Shown here: positions 60,201 to 64,000 of the stretch, in pieces
How positions within the stretch are numbered: the stretch's first letter is position 1
Layout of the letters: every line of letters begins with the position of its first letter
Origin: Plantago elongata
Taxonomy: Eukaryota > Streptophyta > Magnoliopsida > Lamiales > Plantaginaceae
Direction of reading: 5' to 3'
NCBI GenBank assembly: GCA_036897095.1
Contig: JAYMSP010000057.1
Location: 34,377-98,376, forward strand
DNA: 64,000 nt
Program-made: the position numbers and the translations under genes
The notes under the pieces: generated by a model
The model's database searches: none
Told to the model about the DNA's origin: nothing
The model's input: only the letters and a program-made list of their open reading frames with translations

Positions 60201-60700
60201 AAGCAGAATCTTAAACTAGAACAAAAGACATAGAGACAGGATATACAGTCAAAGCAACTTTAGCATCAATATCCAAAATGAACTTTTAATCAACTGATAG
60301 ATGATCATTACAGTACCATTCTCACTACTACTAATACTCACAAAACACACAAGTCACATGTCAACTCAACCTCTATTGCTAATTAAAGTTCTCCAATTGA
60401 CAGCCAAAAAAACACAACTGGAGCGTCAAAACCCAACACCAATATACATATTTACCATTCTACATTACCAAGAACCCTTTAACGAACTTAGTTGGATATT
60501 CAACCCGATTAACCGTACCTAGTGGATATGGGTGACAATTGTAGAAAACTCTTTAATCAACTCCAATAAGCAACAATATGGAATTATGGATTATCAGATA
60601 AAATTCAAAATCTCTTTTTGTCTGTTTGTCTTTTTCACTTTCCCTTTGCCTCAATGCGCAAAAAGAAATTACTAATTTAATAATGTCAGACACCATTATT
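57296..60700 (+). other. Intergenic region downstream of threonine synthase
   Basis: The 3' UTR comes first. After that I see one MITE (58340-58491) and otherwise unremarkable AT-rich DNA. The minus-strand open frames and the plus-strand frame at 60301-60522 have no recognisable content. The right end must contain the 3' UTR of the minus-strand gene. Confidence 0.5.
58340..58491 (+). mobile_element. Harbinger-like MITE, copy 4
   Basis: Starts GGGGCTGTTTGGTATAG and ends CCCAACCAGCACC, with TTA on both sides (58337-58339 and 58492-58494). It contains ATTTTAGGCCATATCACTGT, and by its TATAGAATTTG start is closest to copy 1. Confidence 0.75.
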
Positions 60701-60726
60701 TGCTTTCCACTTCTGGTCGGGTCGGG

Positions 60727-62685
60727 TCAACCCACAGTCCGCTTCTCTTTCATCGAACTCATTTTCTCCAATCTCCACTCATCTCGGAGCCTAGCAATGA
60801 AATTATCCGCCTTCGTGTTCACATCCGGACTCGGGCAAGTGACCGATGACCCGATTAAATCCTGACCGTCCGATTTCACCGAGCTCGTATCGAAATCCTC
60901 CCTCTCCGGTGAGCTGCACATTGAGCTACTCGCACTCTGTATCCTCACGAAATCCCCACGCGCCACGAATTTCACCTCCGGCATCCTGAACGGCGGCGGA
61001 GGTGGCGGCATCGGTATCAGCGGAGACTGCGGCGCGTATATTGCACTCTCAGCGTACTGATTGCTCGGTCTCGGCGGCTTAGGTGGCCTTCCAAAGCTCC
61101 GCCGTGGTTCTGACGGCGGTGGAGGTGGTGGAGGAGGCGGATGCTTGAATCGGCGACTTATGCTTCCGGTCTTGAAGATCGAGTTTAGAATCGATGAAGG
61201 AGGCGGTGGAGGAGCTGGCGGTGGATCTAACGGCGGCGCGTGAGATGAGGAATTGGGCCGGCTGCTCTTGCTACCGGTTTTGAATAGGTTGTTAAAGATC
61301 GAATTCGGAGGAGGAGGAGGTGGTGGAGGTGGCGGCGCTCCGGCAGGTGAGGCGGTAGAAACGGAATGCACACGTTTGGTTTTTGTGCCTTTTTTGAAGA
61401 GATTCTGTAGCATTTTGGATGGAGGTGGTGGTGGTGGAGGAGGCGGAGGAACTGGAGCTGATTGCGGCTCCGGTTCAGCGGCAGGAGGTGGAGAGGAAGA
61501 GTTCTCAGGAGCAGTTTCGTAAATGTCTCTGCTCTTCACTCTCTTCTTCTTTTTCCGTTTTTGCCCCTTGTACAGTGAAGCTATTGCAGTTGCAAATTCC
61601 TTCTTCACATTTACGCCGCTCCTTTTCTTCGGAACTGTTTCGCTGATTACATCAGGAAACTGAAACTCCGGTTCAGGTTCAGGTTTCGGCTCCGGTACCA
61701 GCTCCGGTTCAGGCATCGTCATCGGCTCCGGTTCGGGTTCAGGTTCAGGCTCAGGTACCTCTTCGACCTTTTCTGGAAGTGGTGGTGGTTCAATGATTTG
61801 AGCTTCTTCCTGTGCTTCAATCTCAACTTGCCTTTTCGATCTCCGTGGCACGCTGCGGTGAGATCGAGATCGTCTCTTCTTCAACGGAGCAGCTGGCGGT
61901 GGAGGATTTTCCGGTGGTGGTTGAGGATTTTCCGGCGGCGGTGGAGGATTTTCCGGCGCTTCGGATGAACTGGCTTCGAATTTGTCAATCGGAATTTCTC
62001 GAACAGGCGAAGTAACTACACTTCTCACATCCTCCTCACTCACCACAGTGCTGCTGTGAATCTGAGGTATCTGTACATACAAATTCAAATTCTCATTCTC
62101 ATGCCCAATTTCAGGCGATTGGTAATTCTCATGCTCAGTTTCAGGCGATTGATAAAATTTCACTTCAAAATCGTCATGAAATCTCAATTCATTTCCATTT
62201 CCACCACTTCCCCAAAGAGACTCGTTCCGCAAGTCCGGATACGAGCTGCTGCTCCTCCTCAGCCTCAAGCCGCCGCTCTCCGGCGTGGCATTGGCGTACA
62301 CTTTTCTATCAGGATACTCCAGCCAATTCACAACCGAGTGCCTCGGCTCGTTTACAAAATTCGAAACAACACTAGTATCTACCGAGTTTTGGCGTGGAAC
62401 TACGCCTTCATCCGGAACGTCGTCGTTTCGTCTGGCGAATACGCCGCATAGGATGGCAAACAGGACAAGGACAATGTTGAAATAGTCCCAGCTTTTCTTT
62501 ACTGAATTAGGCCTGATGAGCTGACTGGCATGGGATACGAACGGAGGGAGGATGAAAACTAGGACGAGTAAGAGGAGGATTGGGACGGCGAGGATTAGAA
62601 CGACCGGGTTGAGGAGCGGAGAAGGCGGGTTGCGGTGGCGGCGAGGTTGAGACCAGAAGGGTGATGAGTCGCCGTCTGGTTCCAT
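60727..62685 (-). CDS. Proline-rich DUF761-type membrane protein
   Basis: A single exon of 652 codons. It starts MEPDGDSSPFWSQPRRHRN. Two hydrophobic segments follow at residues 24-51 (VVLILAVPILLLLVLVFILP) and 68-84 (YFNIVLVLFAILCGVFA). A long disordered middle has (PE)n and poly-Pro runs (PPPPPPPP) between repeated basic blocks of the type LFKTGSKSSRPNSS. The C-terminal KADNFIARLRDEWRLEKMSS is the DUF761 signature. Known of the family: plant-specific, small or proline-rich proteins of unknown biochemical role, some annotated as hydroxyproline-rich glycoproteins. The second membrane segment followed by a short positive stretch suggests an anchored protein with a long hydrophilic tail, but which side it faces is not shown. 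Function is unknown. Confidence 0.85.
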   Translation of the reverse strand: MEPDGDSSPFWSQPRRHRNPPSPLLNPVVLILAVPILLLLVLVFILPPFVSHASQLIRPNSVKKSWDYFNIVLVLFAILCGVFARRNDDVPDEGVVPRQNSVDTSVVSNFVNEPRHSVVNWLEYPDRKVYANATPESGGLRLRRSSSSYPDLRNESLWGSGGNGNELRFHDDFEVKFYQSPETEHENYQSPEIGHENENLNLYVQIPQIHSSTVVSEEDVRSVVTSPVREIPIDKFEASSSEAPENPPPPPENPQPPPENPPPPAAPLKKRRSRSHRSVPRRSKRQVEIEAQEEAQIIEPPPLPEKVEEVPEPEPEPEPEPMTMPEPELVPEPKPEPEPEFQFPDVISETVPKKRSGVNVKKEFATAIASLYKGQKRKKKKRVKSRDIYETAPENSSSPPPAAEPEPQSAPVPPPPPPPPPPSKMLQNLFKKGTKTKRVHSVSTASPAGAPPPPPPPPPPNSIFNNLFKTGSKSSRPNSSSHAPPLDPPPAPPPPPSSILNSIFKTGSISRRFKHPPPPPPPPPSEPRRSFGRPPKPPRPSNQYAESAIYAPQSPLIPMPPPPPPFRMPEVKFVARGDFVRIQSASSSMCSSPEREDFDTSSVKSDGQDLIGSSVTCPSPDVNTKADNFIARLRDEWRLEKMSSMKEKRTVG

Positions 62686-64000
62686 TTGGTTGTTTGGTGG
62701 TGGTTTAGCTTTGAATTGAAGAGGTGTTTTTTGTTTTATAAGGTTTTTGGGTGTTTGGTGTGGCTAATGGGACTTGGTCATAACAGTACATGACAGAGGG
62801 GTTTAGGGCTAAGTGAAATGATTTGGAACATATTAATATAGTTTTTGAGAATCTTAATGTATGCTTGGGAAAAGGTGAAAATATTTACCTCATTTTTCTA
62901 TTACATCATCTAAGGCATAGTTTTATTTACTATTGGTCAAGGAAATAAAGAAGAATTGGATATAATTTCAAGTAAAATGTAAGAAAAAATGAATTGAAAT
63001 TGATAGTTTAATGTTAAAGTGAAAAGTTATATGACAACCTAATTTTAAAAATTAGATATCGGATTGAAAAATTTGTAAAATAAGTGTATGGATATGTGAG
63101 CCTGGTGGAAGTAACATCTTAAAAATTGAAATAGTGGTAGAATTTGGAGATGACAACGTTAAAAATTGAAATTGTAATAGAATGCGGAGATGACAACGTC
63201 AAAATTTCATCGTGAGATGAGAGAACTTGATGAAGTAGGTTTTCAAAAGATCACGTTATTCGTGTTCTTAATCAGGATAAAAATTTAATAAATCGAATTA
63301 CTCCCTCTCAACTATTAATTTTTTTTCGAACTTTTTTCTTTTTTAATATTTCGTAGTAACTTTCTAACCACAATATGGAAAGTTTTTATACCCCGCTTCG
63401 TTTTATTTGTCTAAAATAAATTGGATCAAACTTAAATTAATAGCTTTTTCGGATGAAGAAAAAAGCCAAAATTCTTTATTATTTACATTTTTTGATTTAT
63501 TATCATCTATAATTATCTCACTTACTTTATTAGTCAATTACAACATTATCAATAGGATGTCACTCACAAACTTTAATATTTAGCTAATTCTTTTTAATTT
63601 TAAGAAAAATAGTTACTTTGAAATATTGTTATTAACCAGATAGAGTATTTATTAGGGCGCATAAAATTTACTATTAAGTTTTTGTTCTTTTTAATTGAAA
63701 ATAATTTTAGTTCATTACAATTTAGCCCTGCGTTTTATACTATATTTTAGTTAGTTTAGTTCCATCCAATTCATTTATGTTCAGTGAAAGTTGAATAAAA
63801 CAAAGCCAAAATAATCTATTTTCTCGCCCCACTAAAAGTGAAATATTTTTCTGTTTTCGGAGTTCCACCAAAGTAAAATTATTTTTTATTTATGAATATA
63901 ACATTCACAATATAATTCATTTAACCATACATTATTAGGTCATATGTACTTTTTTATTTGAAATTCATTCTTAACAATATTATATATATATATATATATA
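62686..64000. other. Upstream region of the DUF761 gene and right window edge
   Basis: Promoter and leader of the minus-strand gene lie first. A possible Stowaway-type MITE spans about 63298-63640 (left TTACTCCCTCTC, right reversed ATACTCTATCTGG), with weak terminal repeats. The window ends in a (TA)n microsatellite at 63980-64000. Confidence 0.4.

Noticed and set aside
61061-62485. Gly-rich and other plus-strand frames opposite the DUF761 gene
   Set aside because: They mirror the poly-Pro minus-strand codons and have no independent support.

Overview
The window is nuclear DNA of a flowering plant. The genes are split by short GT-AG introns, the intergenic DNA is very AT-rich, and the repeats are typical plant ones (Ty1/copia and Ty3/gypsy LTR elements, Stowaway- and Harbinger-like MITEs, CACTA and Helitron ends). 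The gene content is eudicot. An asterid, perhaps Lamiales, is a guess from the style of the MITEs and is not shown by the sequence.

Layout, left to right. (1) 1-2331, minus: 5' part of a PMI1-RELATED (NT-C2) gene that runs off the left edge. (2) 2.7-12.1 kb: no intact gene. It holds a decayed Ty3/gypsy element, tRNA-derived SINE-like copies, small tandem repeats and a Helitron-like 3' end. (3) 12352-14768, plus: complete eight-exon glycerophosphocholine acyltransferase gene. (4) 14.8-19.7 kb: AT-rich intergenic DNA with an unusual GGAGC/GCTCC-rich block. (5) 20297-38083, minus: complete class XI myosin, most like Arabidopsis XI-K. I joined 39 coding exons into one uninterrupted 1,531-residue frame. 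A 4.8-kb copia element sits in intron 20, in the gene's own orientation, 31 bp from the 3' splice site. (6) 38.3-42.1 kb: intergenic DNA with a hairpin, a CACTA end and three MITEs. (7) 42.2-49.7 kb, minus: pseudogene of an LRR-XII receptor kinase, split by a second copia element with a clean CCTTC target duplication. (8) 49.8-54.8 kb: repeats, including a Mutator-like MITE with 10-bp target duplication and a TTCTTC-rich minisatellite. (9) 54869-57295, plus: threonine synthase in two exons, with a GC-rich first exon and a MITE in the intron. (10) 57.3-60.7 kb: mostly featureless, one MITE. (11) 60727-62685, minus: intronless proline-rich DUF761-type membrane protein.

The genes do not form one pathway. 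PMI1-type proteins and myosin XI both serve actin-based organelle movement, and in Arabidopsis their closest relatives (At5g20610, At5g20490) are also close together, so the left half probably keeps ancient gene order. I found no clearly novel system. The most informative points are the intron-20 insertion, two GC-AG introns in the myosin, two small repeat families with several copies each in the window, a 17-bp-arm hairpin near a CACTA end, and a threonine synthase with a shortened N-terminus.
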